Source: Beijerinckiaceae bacterium
GTDB lineage: Bacteria; Pseudomonadota; Alphaproteobacteria; Rhizobiales; Beijerinckiaceae
DNA: 5,497 nt
NCBI GenBank assembly: GCA_027311205.1
Contig: DAICZI010000149.1
Span: 1-5,497 of the forward strand
Direction of reading: 5' to 3'
Under the pieces are notes generated by a model. It made no database searches. It saw only the letters and a list, made by a program, of their open reading frames with translations, and was not told where the DNA came from. Both the position numbers and the translations under genes were made by a program. This document shows, piece by piece, positions 4,532-5,497 of the stretch; the stretch's first letter is position 1, and every line of letters starts with the position of its first letter.

Positions 4532-5497
4532 CTAGGGTGACAGCCGCACGGCCAGCTTGATGCGCAGCAGGTCCCGCTGGCCGGTAATGTCGCAACCTTC
4601 AACCTTCGATTTCGTGAAATAAAGCCACGGCGAGGGGCCGCTGTCGGCAAAAATCCGTGATGTGGCCTGCGGGTCAAGCAAGGAGGGATAGGCGATCTCT
4701 TCCCCGCCAGCGGTGCAGGGATCATCATAATAGGTCGCGCCCGCCAGCAGCAGGCGCGGCGGGCTCCAATGCATCAAATCGGGGCTGGCGGCATAGTAAA
4801 AGCCTGAAACCGGAAACAGATTGTCGTCGCGTCGCGCCATGAAGGTTGCCAAAAATTCATGCGCGTCGCGCAGCCACACCAGGGCCCCAACCGGCGCCGG
4901 GAAAGGCGCGATCAACTGGCAATGGGTCGCCAGCGTGACCTTGTGCCGGTAAGGATCGGGGAAGTCTGCGCGAAAGCCGTGGCCGTCCCAGGCCCGCCAT
5001 GAAGAAGCCTCTTCGGGATGGCGGCTTTTGAACAGGCACACACCGCCGGGCTGGCCCTGCCAACCGGTGGTGCTCGCCATGAAATAATACGCACCCCGCC
5101 ATGGCACGATATTGGAGGGGTTGAAGAAGCCGCGATGGCGGCCCTGATCGACATCGGCGCGAAACGGCACGGCGGCGACAACATCGTCTGGCCCGCGCGC
5201 AAAATGCCGCGCGCCATCGCCTGAGTTCATCTCCAGGATGGTATTGTACCAGCATGGCATCATGGTCTTGAAGCGGCACGCGCCCTTGTGCTCGTTGCCG
5301 TGAAATTCATGATGGATCAGGGCGCTGACATGGGTGCCGTCCCGCGTGAACAGCGCGGTGATCCAGGAATGATCATCATAGGCGGCGGGGTCAGGATTGC
5401 CGGGCGAGGCCAGCACCACAGTACAAACAAGCTTCATATGCTGCAGATCCGGCCCGCGAAAGGCGCGGTTGGTGTCATGCAGGCCAAACATCACCAC
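4532..5497 (-). CDS. uncharacterised beta-propeller glycosidase-like protein (GH43/GH32-type fold suspected), 5' end missing
   Basis: The frame is open to the right edge and gives the last 321 residues, ending with TAG at 4532. The codon at the edge is GTG, and no start or ribosome site can be judged, so the real N-terminus is probably outside the window. Visible patches, numbered from the edge, are DTNRAFRGPDLQHM (8-21), SALIHHEFHG (58-67), CWYNTILEMNSGDG (82-95), RGFFNPSNIV (122-131), YYFMAST (137-143), GGVCLFKS (151-158), SSWRAWDGHGF (165-175), SGFYYAASPDLMHWSPPRLL (231-250), EIAYPSLLDP (267-276) and WLYFTK (291-296). The 'S-x-D-L-x-H-W-S' and 'tyr-aromatic beta strand then short turn' patterns recur in five-bladed propeller glycosidases of the GH43/GH32 superfamily. 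I cannot place the catalytic acids or name a family or substrate. It lies 148 bp upstream of the M16 gene on the same strand. Confidence 0.7.
   Translation of the reverse strand: MVMFGLHDTNRAFRGPDLQHMKLVCTVVLASPGNPDPAAYDDHSWITALFTRDGTHVSALIHHEFHGNEHKGACRFKTMMPCWYNTILEMNSGDGARHFARGPDDVVAAVPFRADVDQGRHRGFFNPSNIVPWRGAYYFMASTTGWQGQPGGVCLFKSRHPEEASSWRAWDGHGFRADFPDPYRHKVTLATHCQLIAPFPAPVGALVWLRDAHEFLATFMARRDDNLFPVSGFYYAASPDLMHWSPPRLLLAGATYYDDPCTAGGEEIAYPSLLDPQATSRIFADSGPSPWLYFTKSKVEGCDITGQRDLLRIKLAVRLSP

Noticed and set aside
4384..4728. N-terminal extension of the M16 frame (115 codons)
   Set aside because: The sequence is Arg/Pro-rich and unlike M16 proteins, it precedes a good ribosome site and signal peptide, and part of it overlaps the end of the neighbouring same-strand gene.

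Overview
The window is high-GC and looks like chromosomal DNA from an alphaproteobacterium. The main grounds are a DUF2948-type gene at the left edge (a small family I know from alphaproteobacteria), a long M16 peptidase of the kind common in sphingomonad/caulobacter-like genomes, and a TTGCGAG…GAAGCAA-type intergenic element. The genus cannot be fixed from the sequence. Nothing resembles a phage, an insertion sequence or a CRISPR array.

Layout, left to right. At 1-254 (minus) is the 5' part of a DUF2948-like gene that runs off the left edge. At 444-866 (plus) is a small exported His/Pro/Tyr-rich protein with an 8-residue tandem repeat and a four-cysteine C-terminal module; it is the only plus-strand gene and diverges from the DUF2948 gene across 189 bp. 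At 906-980 is a GC-rich nested inverted repeat in the convergent gap. At 982-1291 (minus) is a tRNA-Leu(UAA) gene whose anticodon is split by a 221-nt ORF-less group I intron (1036-1256). The stretch 1292-1560 has no gene; it holds an imperfect palindromic element (1419-1490) and a small hairpin (1541-1558). At 1561-4383 (minus) is a complete secreted or periplasmic two-module M16 zinc peptidase of 940 residues. A 148-bp gap follows, and at 4532-5497 (minus) lies the C-terminal 321 residues of an uncharacterised protein resembling the five-bladed beta-propeller glycosidases, running off the right edge.

No shared pathway links these genes. The two large minus-strand genes have the same orientation, but the 148-bp gap and a possible promoter suggest separate transcription. 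The most notable object is the tRNA-Leu group I intron. It occupies the same anticodon position (U^AA) and carries the same core elements as the classic cyanobacterial/plastid tRNA-Leu intron, but here in an apparently proteobacterial context.
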